In this document: positions 1 to 10,166 of the stretch, in pieces
Position numbering within the stretch: the first letter of the stretch is position 1
How the letters are laid out: every line of letters starts with the position of its first letter
Assembly: GCA_039583875.1 (NCBI GenBank)
Contig: CM077167.1
Location: 146,957,010 to 147,021,009, forward strand
Reading direction: 5' to 3'
Origin: Platanthera guangdongensis
Lineage: Eukaryota; Streptophyta; Magnoliopsida; Asparagales; Orchidaceae
Length of the DNA stretch: 64,000 nt
The notes under the pieces: generated by a model
What the model was told of the DNA's origin: nothing
The model's database searches: none
What the model saw: only the letters and a program-made list of their open reading frames with translations
Made by a program: the position numbers and the translations under genes

Positions 1-1222
1 TTTGTATGTGAATCGTTGCCAAACTTGCGCCTTGGTGAAGGCCGAATGTCAGAAGCTTGGCGGGTTCCTGAAGCCTCTTCCAATCCCGGAGTGGAAATTT
101 GATGACATCTCCATGGAGTTTGTACATGGTCTGCCTAGATCGCAGCAGGGTAATGATGCTATTTGGGTGATCGTGGACCGCTTAACCAAGGTGGCCCACT
201 TCATCCCAAATCGGAAGGAGGACAGCGTGGAGAAGCTGGTGGAGTTGTATGTTCGCAACATTATGCGACTGCATGGGATTCCTAAGAGCATAGTCAGCGA
301 TCGCGATGGATAGTTTACGTCCAAGGATTGGAGATTGGTTCAGAAGAGTTTGGGCACGACGCTAAAGTTCAGTACGACGTTCCATCCTCAAACTGACGGG
401 CAAACCGAAAGGACGAACCGTACTATGGAGGATATGCTGAGAATGTGCATTCTTGATTTCGGCAAGAAGTGGGAGGATCAACTCTTCATGGTGGAATTCA
501 CGTACAATAATAGTTATCAAGCAAGTATAAAAATGGCTCCATACGAAGCTTTGTATGGGAGGCGGTGTCGAACACCAAAGTCTTGGACAGAGGCGGGAGA
601 CACCAAAATTTTGGGAAAGGAGGTGGTAGTTGATGCTTGTGAGTTGGTATGGACCATCCAAGAGCATATGAAGGTGGCGCAAGACCGGCAAGAAAAATAC
701 TTTAATGCTCGTCACAGGAAGTTGGAGTTTGCGGTAGGTGATTGGGTCTATTTGAAGATCAAGTCGTTCAAAGGCGTCTCACAGATTCACCGACTCAAGA
801 AGTTGAGTCCAAGGTTTTTGGGGCCTTTTGAAGTTGTTGAACAGGTGGGAGAAGCAGCCTATCGGTTGGTGTTGTCCGCGGAGCTGAGTGGATTGCATGG
901 CGTCTTCCATGTCTCCGTCTTGAGGAAAGCCTTGGTGGAGGCTAATGTAGTGATTGAGCCGGCATCGGTGCCGATAGAGGAAGACTTGAGGACGCGAGTC
1001 CGTCCAATTGCTATAGAGGATTCGGAGACTCGGTAGTTGCGGAATAAAGGGGTTAAACTCGTGAAAATCCGTTGAGACAACTGCGGTCGTGAGGAGCAAT
1101 CTTGGGAACGAGAACAAGCCATGCTAGAAGAGTATCCAGAACTCTTCATTTCAGGTATAATTTATGTTTTGTTCCCTTTGTTTTGTAATTTCGGGACGAA
1201 ATTCTTTTAAGGGGGAGAGAGT
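1..1222 (+). mobile_element. Gypsy-1: 3' end of internal region of a Ty3/gypsy element (left part outside window)
   Basis: The first 1.2 kb is the end of a gypsy pol gene followed by a polypurine tract (AAGGGGGAGAGAG, about 1209-1221) and then a long LTR. The order integrase, purine tract, LTR is that of the 3' end of a Ty3/gypsy element on the plus strand. The rest of the element lies left of the window. It is related to Gypsy-2 (pol 36205-39098), which encodes a closely similar integrase. Confidence 0.9.
2..1210 (+). pseudogene. Gypsy-1 pol, integrase and chromodomain-like C-terminus, decayed
   Basis: This is the last third of a Ty3/gypsy polyprotein, the integrase that joins element cDNA to host DNA. 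It starts in the zinc-binding region (CxxC near residue 6) and continues through the core to a tail with VFHVSVLRK near residue 296. The first catalytic Asp, in the motif read as DFVHGLP in Gypsy-2, is Glu here (SMEFVHG). The second Asp (SDRDG) and the Glu (FHPQTDGQTER) are present. One frame runs through but is broken by TAG at 311-313, TAG at 1034-1036 and TGA at 1073-1075. Past the second stop, residues such as LRNKGVKLVK and EEQSWERE match the usual C-terminal chromodomain-like region of Tekay/Del chromoviruses (family knowledge). The stops and the changed active-site residue make it non-functional. Confidence 0.88.
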
Positions 1223-3791
1223 TATAACGCCCCAAAATTTGTAGAGGAACGACCAGCGTTTCTGGCCAAATTTGTGGGAAATTTTGGGTTCTGGCAGGGG
1301 GCACACTGCCTGGGACACGGGCGTGTCCCAGGGCGTGTCGAGCACGTGTCGATTATCGGTCCGGGGAGTCGATGATTTTCGCTCGACGAAGTGTCGAGAC
1401 AAGGCACACGGCCTAGGACACGGGCGTGTCCAAGGCTGTGTCAGTCAGTCGACGAACTTCGCTCGACGAAATGTCGAGACATCGCTCGACGAAGTGTCGA
1501 GACAAGGCACACGGCCTAGGACACGGGCGTGTCCAAGGCCGTGTCTGTCAGTCGACGAACTTCGCTTGACGAAGTGTCAAGACAACGCTCGACGAGGTGT
1601 CGAGACACGGCACACGGCCAAGGACACAGGCGTGTCCAAGGCCGTGTCAGGTGTCGAGGCGTGAACACAGCCTGGAGCCCAGGTGTGTTGAGGTAGACAC
1701 AGGCAAGGACACGGGCGTGTCCAGTACCCGTGTAGTTCTCGGGTTATTTTTGGGGCTGTGTCGATGGAGGCACACGGCCGACCACACGGCCGTATCAGTT
1801 GGCACACGGGCGTGTAAGTCAGAACACGGGCGTGTCGAATGCCTGTGTGTTGTTCCAGGCGCGTCGGTTTTGACGGCGAATGGGGGACACGGCCCTAGAC
1901 ACGACCGTGTGCCAGGCCGTGTCCGGCCCAGGTTTAGCTTTTAAGGCCCGAATCAAAGCCGTTCGTTTCTTTATTTTGGGATCCAACGACTGGAAGTTAT
2001 TCCTGATGAGATATACTCGGGATTGGACCCTTAGAAACCCTCATTTCTTTTGAGTGGTTCTATTTCTAAGTTCTAGAGAGAAGTGAGAGCAAGGAGGAAG
2101 GTGAAGTGGAGATCCGGCTGTAGGAGAGGCTTCGGTGCTCCAAATCGCGAGCCGAGTCCGGATCCGTGGAGGCTAGATCTTTGCGAAGGTTTTCATCCGG
2201 CTAGTTTGCCATGGCTAGGAAGAGGAGTCGGAAGGTAACGACATTTCTCCTCTCGGTTTTAGGATGCATGTCTTAGCATCTTTTCTTTTCTAGTGTTTGG
2301 GCACCAAACACTCAAATGAGAGGGGTTTGGGTCGCCAAGGTTCAAGAGGAACCTCCCGGTCGATTGAGTCCATCCCCGGCATGTTTTGCATTAGATATCC
2401 GCTCCGTTAGTGGATTAGGCATGGTGGGTGAAGCCATAGTCGCGACCGTTAGTCCGACTCGGTGATGTTGCATACGAGCTTTAGGGATTCATAGAGATCC
2501 GTTGCTGCAAGATGCTGTTTATGACGTGGCGATGTTTTCCCCTTTTTCTCGAGAGAGTACGTGTAGCCGGAACCGGACAAGGTTAGCTCCTCAATGGCGG
2601 TAGATGGTTTCTTTGGTGGACAAGGTTAGCTCCGCATGAGTGGTAGATGGTTTCCTTGGCGCCCGGGAACGCTGTAGTACAAATGAGGGACTAGGGTGGA
2701 ATTGTCTTTGTTTGTGATGTGCCAAGGCGTGGTTGTGTCTCCATGGTCGGCTGGCTATCCCGTGACGTACATGTCATGTGTGGAGAGTGACCCGGCGAGA
2801 CTAGTCCCCTTCTGTGAGACTGACGAGAATGCCAAGCATGGGGGCAATCCCGGGCAATGAGGCTATGAGCGGGCGGGGTCCAGTAAGGCTTCTTAGAATC
2901 AGTCAGTTTGTGTTTGTTGGAATCCTGACATGAGACGTCAGAGCTTGCAGGCAGGCCCGGGTCTAAGACCTTGAGCGGGTGGGGCCGTAGCAAGAGTTCC
3001 ATGTGGCGGCCTGTGCGCCATTGGGGGTGATTGTGTTACCCCTTTTGTTTGTGGCTTTATGCCAATGGGAAACGATGAGTACCCAATTGTTGTGATGTGG
3101 TGCTAGATGCATACGCTATAGGGTGCCTTGGGTGAAACCCGGGTGTTGCATTCATGTTGCATAAGTAGGCCCCTTTTTATTATATGCTCAACCAGTAGAG
3201 AACGTGTATGTTGTTTGAGACATCCAAGCCTGTTCTAAATGCATTTCTGGTTTATATTTATATATTGCATACGAAGTGCTAACTTGCTGGTTGGGGGGTT
3301 CCCCGGGGTCCGTTAGGGGCGGCCGGGAGGAGATGTGTTGGTTACACAGTTTGAGGTCAGTCTTTGCTGACCCACGTTACTAATAAATTCTACAGGGCAA
3401 GGATCGCAAGCAGGAGCTAGCTCGCCGGCCAGAAAGGCCTAAGCTTCATGAAATGTTACTTTTGCTATAGCTCTACTCTTGATGATATTGTATGTTTTGA
3501 GACTCTTGTTGTCCGGCTTGCATGCCGAGGTAGACTAGGGGTGCTTTTGCACTTTCATGAATGTTGTATTATGTGAGTTTGGACTCACTTGTGTTGTAAG
3601 GCCATAAGGCCATCTTATTACTCTTGTAGTAGTGGATAATTTCTATTCTTGCTTGTGTTTCCGCTGTGTTGTGCAAAGTGTTGTGAGTGTGGGTAGTTAT
3701 ATCATCTTATAATACTATAGCTGTGGCGTTCGTATGTTGTGGCGCCCCGGCCGGACCCATATTATACGATCATTACAGGTGAGGTGTTACA
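1223..3791 (+). repeat. Gypsy-1 3' LTR
   Basis: The LTR begins just after the purine tract as TATAACGCCCC (a decayed TGTAAC start) and ends GGTGTTACA at 3791. From about 2100 it is clearly similar to the Gypsy-2 5' LTR; for example the stretch with TTCAAGAGGAACCTCC near 2339 recurs near 18896. The first roughly 750 bp have no counterpart in Gypsy-2. It contains a short tandem duplication of about 44 bp (2578-2665, ACAAGGTTAGCTCC...GGTAGATGGTTTC), which is also present in Gypsy-2 near 19132-19216. Length is about 2.57 kb. Confidence 0.85.
1300..1930 (+). repeat. Palindrome-rich array in U3 of Gypsy-1 LTR
   Basis: The block repeats GGACACGGGCGTGTCC (7-bp inverted arms around GG) and variants such as CACACGGCC and GGCCGTGTC about every 40-110 bp. 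These are mixed with copies of GCTCGACGAAGTGTCGAGAC. The words are CpG-rich and lie upstream in the LTR, where promoter signals of U3 are expected. A regulatory or silencing role is inference. Confidence 0.7.
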
Positions 3792-3792
3792 T

Positions 3793-4440
3793 CAGGCTCC
3801 CACTAGCTGGCAGGTCTGGAAGGCGCACTCGGCCCAGTGTAGACCCACTGCCAGGCTCTCACTGCCTGGCAGGGTCATAGGCTCACCTAGGGGTTAAGGG
3901 AATACCTCAAGTGGTGATTCCACTGCATAGACTCTCCTAGCTGGCAGGGCTAGAAGGCATGCTCGGCCCTGGGTAGACTTGCTGTCCAAGCTCTCATTAG
4001 CTGGGTAGGGTTGTAGGCACACCTGGGGGAAAGGAAAGGAGTTTGGGAAAAGATTTGGGAAACTATGCAAGACGCCGAGAGGATCCCGCTGCTCAGGCTC
4101 CCACTAGCTGGCAGGTCTAGAAGGCGCACTCGGACTCGGGTAGACCCGCTTCCAGGCTCTCACTAGCTAGCAGGGCCGTAGGTTCGCCTGGGGGTAAGGG
4201 AATACCTCGAGTGGTGATTCCGCTGTGCAGGCTCTCCTAGCTGGCAGGGCTGCAATACACGCTCGGCCCCGGGTAGACTCGCTGTACAAGCTTTCATTAG
4301 CTGGGCAGGGCTATAGGCACACCTGGGGGGAAAGGAAACGAGTTTGAGGAAAGAGTTGAGAAACTAAACACAACCCCGAATAGACCCGCGGCCAGGCTCT
4401 CACTAGCTGGCAGGACTGTACGATCTCTTGGGGGGAGAAG
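3793..4440 (+). repeat. Tandem repeat, unit about 301 bp, with internal sub-repeats
   Basis: CAGGCTCCCACTAGCTGGCAG occurs at 3793 and again at 4094, and the sequence between is repeated with substitutions (two units plus part of a third). Inside each unit the phrase CTCTCACTAGCTGGCAGGG recurs at 70-150 bp intervals. No coding potential is seen, and I do not recognise the parent element. It directly abuts the end of the Gypsy-1 LTR. Confidence 0.7.
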
Positions 4441-4569
4441 GAAAAAGGAGATTATTTGTTTAAGTGGTCCCGGGTGGACCCGACAAACGGGTTTACATCA
4501 AGCAGACAAGGCTGTTAAAATCATGACGGAGTCACGAAGCCCATGTTACCAGGTTTACAAACAACTAAC

Positions 4570-4890
4570 TTCAGTCCTAAGCAGGGATGGGATGGCTCAA
4601 ACCCCTCTCGGTAGGGCACTCAGCATAACCTTCCTGGCAGGGCTCTCGGTCAGGCCCTCGGCAGGGCCCTCAGCATAACCCTCCCAGCAGGTATCTCGGT
4701 TAGGCTCTCGGTAGGGTTCTCGGCATAATTCTCCTGGTGAGACTCTGGGCCAGGATTTTGGCAGGGCTCTCAACATAGCCCACTAAATAGGGCTCTCGCC
4801 ATAGCTTTCTCGCCGGGGATCCCGGCAAGCACCTCTCAGTGGGGTTCCCGACACGGTCTTGTTGACAAGGCTCTCGTCAGGCCCCTTCTG
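4570..4890 (+). repeat. Degenerate minisatellite of GGCTCTCGG / CGGCAGGGC type
   Basis: Short words such as CTCTCGGTAGGG, CCTCGGCAGGG and CTCAGCATAACC recur at roughly 20-45 bp with much drift. It has the same flavour (GGCAGGGCTCTC) as the larger repeat upstream and may be its decayed continuation. No gene is visible. Confidence 0.5.
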
Positions 4891-5375
4891 GCAGGTTTTA
4901 CTTGGCCAACTATTTAAGAGGAAGGCGGTCATCACCTAGGATTCTAAGAGCCTACGGTTGGCGCAAAGGTAACAAACATTCCAGCGACAGAGCTAATTTT
5001 CTAACATAATATAAAAATAGTTAAGTATTAGTGGGGGAATCCCGCCGCTTACAAAAGTTACAATAGTTAAAGTCCACAAAAAATGAATGTACAAAAAGCA
5101 AAACATGATTATAACAGAGGATAATAAGCTGTTTCGCTAGAGCTCCCGCTGGAGCTCCTACTTGAGGTTCCGCTGGAGTTTCCGCTCGGGGCATAGCCGG
5201 AGGATTCGCCGGGTGAGCTTCTGCCGGCTTCCATGTTCAGGACAAGTTCCCCCACATCGTTGCTCGGAGATTCGTCCTCTCTCGTAGGTTTGGTGATGGG
5301 CTCGAACAGCACGGGCAGGATCCCTCGCATCGTGAGCGTCTCGCCTCTTTCATTCAAGAGCGTCGACTCTCACAG
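4891..5375. other. Unassigned DNA between the minisatellites and Gypsy-2
   Basis: No recognisable domain is present. A minus-strand open frame of 82 codons (5357-5109) is Ser/Gly-rich (SSGTSSRSSSGSSS) and looks like low-complexity coding by chance or the tail of an unknown element gene. The last five bases before the Gypsy-2 LTR (CACAG, 5371-5375) would be its target duplication, but the other end is not in the window. Confidence 0.4.
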
Positions 5376-6141
5376 TGTAACACCCCAGTTTTTAGGCCTG
5401 GAGTCGCTGGAAGCTAGCGTTAGGGGAAAAGAGACCACTGGCGGTAGGTCGATGAGCTCGGCACAGGACCCAGTGCGCACGATCATGTGATCTAGTGCGC
5501 ACGACCACTGGTTGTTCACTCTATATCCCTTTTTTCCGAGTTCTGTCTAGGGCAAACACACGACCATTGGACTTAGTGCGCACGACCACTGGTCGTGTGC
5601 CACTGCTCGTGCGCGTTGATCCCGTTTTTCTGGAGTTCTACCGTTGTTAAAGGCACGATCATGGGATCAAGTGCGCACGACCACTGGTCATGCGCCACTG
5701 ATCGTGCGGATGGGTCTGGTCCGTCATTTTCAATTCGTGGCCGTCCAATTTTTTCCTTAAATCCAATCCAAGGGCCCAAGATCTTCCGCCCAAACGATCT
5801 TATTAGGGATGATAGCTCCTTTCCTTCATTCTTTATCACTTGAAATGTTGACCAAGCATTTGGGGGAGAGTGAGGAGGAGGAAGGAGAAGCTCTTCCACC
5901 TCCATTGACGTAGCTTCAGAGCTCCGATCATCATTCTGAGACCGGATCCGTGGAAAGGGCGCGGAGGCGCTCGTGTCAATCCTTTCAAAGCAAGGATTTC
6001 ATGGCTAGGAAGAGAGGTGATAAGGTAACAACATTTTCTCCTCTCTGTTTCTAGGATGCGTGCATAACATCTTATTTCTCTCGTGTTTTTCAAACTTTTG
6101 GGCACCAAATCTCTCAAATGAGAGAGGTTTGGGTTGCCATG
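5376..6141 (+). repeat. Gypsy-2 5' LTR, first part
   Basis: It starts TGTAACACCCC, the inverted complement of the GGTGTTACA at 20342-20350. The LTR is interrupted after CCATG (6137-6141), which is repeated at 18889-18893 as the target duplication of Copia-1. Without the insertion the LTR is about 2.22 kb. From about 5870 it aligns by eye with the Gypsy-1 LTR from about 2080. Confidence 0.85.
5455..5715 (+). repeat. Palindrome array in U3 of Gypsy-2 LTR
   Basis: CACGACCACTGGTCGTG (8-bp inverted arms around one base) and GTGCGCAC (a perfect 8-bp palindrome) recur near 5470, 5500, 5580 and 5670, with diverged copies such as GCACGATCATGGGATC. They occupy the same LTR position as a different palindrome array in Gypsy-1. 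Function is unknown. Confidence 0.65.
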
Positions 6142-6289
6142 TGTTGGGTACATTGGAAAATATGTACCTGATTTGAAGAAGCCTCACCCTACTCAATGAT
6201 ATACATCAAGGTGTATTTAATGTATTTTGAGTTACCATGTGCAGGTTAAGTAATTGCAGGGAAAGCTTAAACGTTTCTAAGGCCATGTG

Positions 6290-7110
6290 TCGACACCTAG
6301 AAGAAAAGTGTCGACACTTAAGAAGGCTTGTGTCGACACCCAGAGAAGCTGTGTCGACACTTGGAGTAATTGTGTCGACACCAGGAATGCAGAGTCGACA
6401 CCAGAGGAAATGTGTCGACACATACAGGCAGTGTCGACACTCAGTGAAGAATTGTCTAAAGAATCTGTGTCGACACTTAGGAGCTGTGTCGACACCCAGA
6501 GGAACTTTGTCAACATCAAAAGTGTTGACACTAGGAGGCTGTGTTGACACTCAACAAAACATCAACAAAGTTCAAGTACAAGTGTCGACACTAGGAGGCT
6601 GTGTCGACACTCAGCAAACTTCAACAGAGTTTAAGTACAAGTGTCGACATAATGAAGAATGTGTCGACACACAGCAAAAGTCTCAACACATGAAGAAAGT
6701 GTCGACACTAGGAGGCTGTGTCGACACTCAGCAAATTTCAAAGTCCAAGTACAAGTGTCGACACAAAGGAGCTGTGTCGACACTCAGCAAATGTATGAAC
6801 ACAGAAGGCATGTGTCGACACCAAGAAGATGTGTCGACACTTAGCAAGTTTCAACACAAGAAGAAGTGTCGACACAAAGGAGTTGTGTCGACACTTAGCA
6901 GAAATCAACTAAGTATCAAAGAAGAAGGACTTGTGTCGACACACATGATCAGTGTCGACACATTCTGAAGAAGCAGTGTCGAGAAGTAATTACTACAACA
7001 CAAGGAGTTGTGTCGACACCATGAAGGCTAGTGTCGACACTTAGTCTACTTGTGTCGACACTTAGTCTATTTGTGTCGACACATAAGGACTGTCTGTCTC
7101 GACACTTTCA
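6290..7110 (+). repeat. GTGTCGACAC palindrome array, Copia-1 5' LTR U3
   Basis: Dozens of copies of the perfect 10-bp palindrome GTGTCGACAC (or one-base variants) at irregular 15-40 bp spacing. They are often paired as palindrome, TAGGAGGCT, palindrome, TCAGCAAA. The same array is in the 3' LTR (17094-17910). Open frames reading STSRCVDTQ-like repeats through it are by-products of the repeat, not genes. Maize Sireviruses are known to carry palindrome-rich LTR cis regions that attract small RNAs; a similar role here is inference. Confidence 0.9.
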
Positions 7111-7571
7111 GACAGTTACAGAAAATTCAAGAAGTGACTGGATGACTTGACGGCTGCCATTCCAGCCGGTCTAATAATACTGTCAGAACTGTCAGAAGAT
7201 CGTTAGAAACCGGATCAGCCGGTCACCATGAAGAAGGCTTATTCCTTCAACAGAAGGGGACGATTTGCATCAATCAGTTGAATTGATCAGAAGATCTAAG
7301 AAGTTGGAGAGAGAGAGCTCCTTCTAAGAAGACAGTTGTTGAACCAGGCTGTGAAGAAAGTTTCAGATTGAGATCTGATTCTTAAGTCAGCAGTGTTTGA
7401 AGATCATCTTCATAGAGTTTCAACCCTACCGTGTTCTAATACAAGAAGCTTTGAAGAAAGACAAGGGAGGTTGATATCAGCAAAGTTCTTCCAAGAACTC
7501 ATCAAAAAACCAATCAACTCTTCTCTCTCATTCTGAGTTGTGGGTATATACTTTGTAATTTTAATTTCTTG

Positions 7572-7830
7572 TAGGATCCTAAGAGATCTGAGTTGTAAGC
7601 CTGAAATTATAAAGGCTGAGTTGTAGGACCTGTGTGCCTGAGTGTAGGAGATTTATTTCTCTGAGTGTAGGCCTTGTTGAGGGCTGAGTGTAGGCCTTGT
7701 TGAAGGCTGAGTGTAGGTCTTTGTGAAGACTGAGTGGTAGGGCTGTGTGCCTGAGTTGTAGGAGTGGGATCACTCTGAGTTCTAGGAACATGTTTCGGGT
7801 TCTGAGCTGTAAGATCTGAGGATCTGAGGA
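7572..7830 (+). repeat. Tandem hairpin array with constant linker, Copia-1 5' LTR
   Basis: About eleven short inverted repeats follow one another, each followed by GAGTGTAG, GAGTTGTAG or a close variant. Examples of stems: AAGCCT/AAGGCT, AGGAGAT/TCTCT, AGGCCTT/AAGGCT, AGGTCTT/AAGACT, AGGAGTG/CTCT, AAGATC/GATCT. Stem sequences differ from unit to unit but remain self-complementary within the unit. The array is downstream of the TATA position and upstream of the primer site, so it would be in the RNA leader. Confidence 0.75.
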
Positions 7831-8064
7831 GTAGTGGAGAAGTTTGGCCGAATCTAGTACACTACTAGATAGGAGAAGGGGGAAAGTGGATGTACCCAGA
7901 CCTTGGGGAACCACTATAAAAACTGTGTGTACTCTGTGTGTGACTGATTCTGTGTTTGCTGTTTAAAGTTCTGTGAATTCTGTGATTAATTCTGCCTAAA
8001 AGTTTAAAAAGATTAAGGTCACCTATTCACCCCCCCTCTAGGTGATTAGGTACAATTTCTTTCA

Positions 8065-8082
8065 AGTGGTATCAAAGCGAGG
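8065..8082 (+). other. Primer binding site, Copia-1
   Basis: AGTGGTATCAAAGCGAGG directly follows the LTR end. TGGTATCA is the complement of the 3' end of plant initiator tRNA-Met, the usual primer for this group. Copia-2 and -3 carry TGGTATCAGAG at the same place. Confidence 0.85.
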
Positions 8083-8154
8083 TTACTTAAAAAGGACATA
8101 ACAGTCTGAGTAAAGATACTGTTGGCAGATTTAGTATAATCAAGAATCAAGAAA

Positions 8155-10166
8155 ATGGGTTCAACTGAGAATCACAAAGAGCTAGGATCCATGAAGTTGC
8201 CAATCTGTAGAAAGGAAATTTTTGGCATTTGGAAAGAAAAGGTTAGACTTTTTATGGAAGCCTCTGACCATAGAATCTATATCACAGTCAAAGAAGGGTC
8301 ATATGTGCCAATGAAAGTATCTGTCCTGGATGCAAATCAGAGAACTCCTAATGACTATTCAGAGATGACTAAAGATGAGATTATTCTGGCCACTATGGAC
8401 AAGAGGGCCCAGAATATTATAGTAAGTGCAATAGATGATGCAACATTTCAGAATTTTATTCACTGTAAAACTTCTAAAGAAATGTGGGATACACTGATAG
8501 TCTATATGAAGGGATCAGGAGAGGTAAGACAAGACAAGAAGTCTTTATTGAATCAAGAGTATGAAAGCTTCAGACAAGGAAGGTCTGATAGCATAACTGA
8601 GTGCTACAAGAAATTCTATAGGATTGTCAATGAGTTGATGTCTTATGAAAGAGAATTCAGCAACTATGAATTGAATGATAAGTTCTTGAGATCCCTGACT
8701 AAGGACTGGGATACCAAGATTTGTGCCATAAGAGAAATGACCAAATTAGCAGACATTCCTCCTCCAACATTATTTGGAAAACTGTTATCATATGAGATGC
8801 AGTTAATGGTAAGAAAGGAGGAAGAGAAACTACCAGAGTTGAGCACAAAGAAAGAGTTGTGGCTTTCAAGACAGAAGCCACTAGGAAATATAAAAGTAAG
8901 TCTCCATCTCCACCTCCAAAAGTTGCTGAGACTGAGACAGATGAGTCAGAAAGCAAGAATTCTGAAAGCAGTGAGAGTGATGAAGATTTTGCAGCTTTCA
9001 CTAGACATTTTCAGAAGTTTCTTAAGAACAAACTGTGGAGGTCTAAGCCATCCACTTCACAGAAGTCATCAAAGAATGAAAGAAGAAAGTCCAGGCAAAG
9101 TAAAACTACATCCTCAAAGATAGTTTACTATTGTTGTAACAGACAGGGACATGTTGTTGCTGACTGTACAGAGAAGAGGAAAGAGTCAACTGATAAAAAG
9201 AAGACTCAAATCAAGGGCAAAAAGGAAAGGTCCTTTGTTGCTAAGAAGGACAAATGTCTGTCTGATATGTCATCTTCAGAATCAGATTCAGAAGATGAAG
9301 CTTATATTGGACTGTTTGCTGAAGAAGAGGAAGATGAGTTCATACAATTAATGAACTCAATATATGAGCATAAGGACATTCAGTGACAGGGACTGATGGC
9401 CTTATCAGAAGGATACAAAATCCAGGATCAGCCTGGACCAAGTCAGGTACAAAATTGTTCTGCTTGTTCAATTTCTAGTACTGAGTCAGATTCAGATACA
9501 TCAGCATCAAGTGATGTTAGTGGATCTGAATCTGAAGGAGATATTCATCAGTTGATTGATGAATATAGAGTAGTGTTGCAAGCTTTGAAGAAAAGCAAAT
9601 CCTTTGCCAAGAGTCAGGCTAAGGAGATTGCCAGTCTTAAAGTTGCTGCAACAGATTTTGACAAGTTGCTTGATCAGAAATTAAATGAAATAGCCAGACT
9701 GAAGCACATTACTGTTATTCAGATGGGGACTATAACATTTAAAAATGATCAAATCAGAAATCTGGAGATTAGTCTTCAGAAAGAGAGAGATATAGTAGCA
9801 AGTTTTTCTAAACCAAAGTCTGTTCTACCTTTGATAGATGAGTTTGCACCTCATAAGGGTAAAACTGGATTGGGGTTTACAAAACCTGCTTGGACAGTCA
9901 AGTCCAAATCTAAGGGCAAAGCCCCAGTACGCAACAAGAAGCCTGCTGTAGACAAAACAGCCAGGGTTGTACCTAAACAAAGGTACAACGGATTTGAGTG
10001 CTGTTGTTGTGGCAAGGTAGGCCACTTTGTCATAGATTGTTGGCACAATTCCAGTGCCAAGATGGGTAGCAAACTGCCTGCTAGAAAAGCTACAGGTAGT
10101 TTTGTCAAGAGTCAGACTAACTTGCACCAAGGACCCAAGAAGTTTTTGGGTTCTAAGGTTAAGTAA
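8155..10166 (+). pseudogene. Copia-1 gag, broken
   Basis: It encodes the structural protein that packages element RNA. It starts ATGGGTTCAACTGAG at 8155 and is collinear with the 679-residue gag of Copia-3. The N-terminal part (KLPICRKEIFGIWKEKVRLFME) is of the UBN2/retrotransposon gag type. A shift of frame near 8830-8845 moves translation to another frame. A TGA at 9384-9386 replaces a Cys codon seen in Copia-2 and -3. Two CCHC zinc knuckles (CCNRQGHVVADC near 9130; CCCGKVGHFVIDC near 10005) are preserved. It ends with TAA at 10164-10166, the same place as in the other copies. Confidence 0.92.

Larger units (their letters stand above)
6142..8064 (+). repeat. Copia-1 5' LTR
   Basis: TG...CA ended LTR of 1923 bp. 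It contains a palindrome array (about 6290-7110), lacks the TATA-like segment found in the 3' LTR (site near 7235-7242), carries a hairpin array (7572-7830), and ends with an inverted CACCT...AGGTG pair around a C run (about 8020-8046). The 3' copy is 1940 bp and differs at many scattered positions, so the insertion is not recent. Confidence 0.95.

Noticed and set aside
2691..3002. 103-codon minus-strand frame in the Gypsy-1 LTR, and 18870-19579 frames in the Gypsy-2 LTR
   Set aside because: They lie within LTR sequence, are not conserved between the two LTRs, and show no domain.
6237..6968. Open frames of 60-240 codons rich in CVDTQ / VSTLGG / CRHS through the palindrome arrays (also 17044-17775, 39285-39849, 50286-51052, 52528-53242, 63462-63978)
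   Set aside because: They are direct translations of the GTGTCGACAC repeats, occur in several frames and both strands, and lie in LTR U3. They are not genes.
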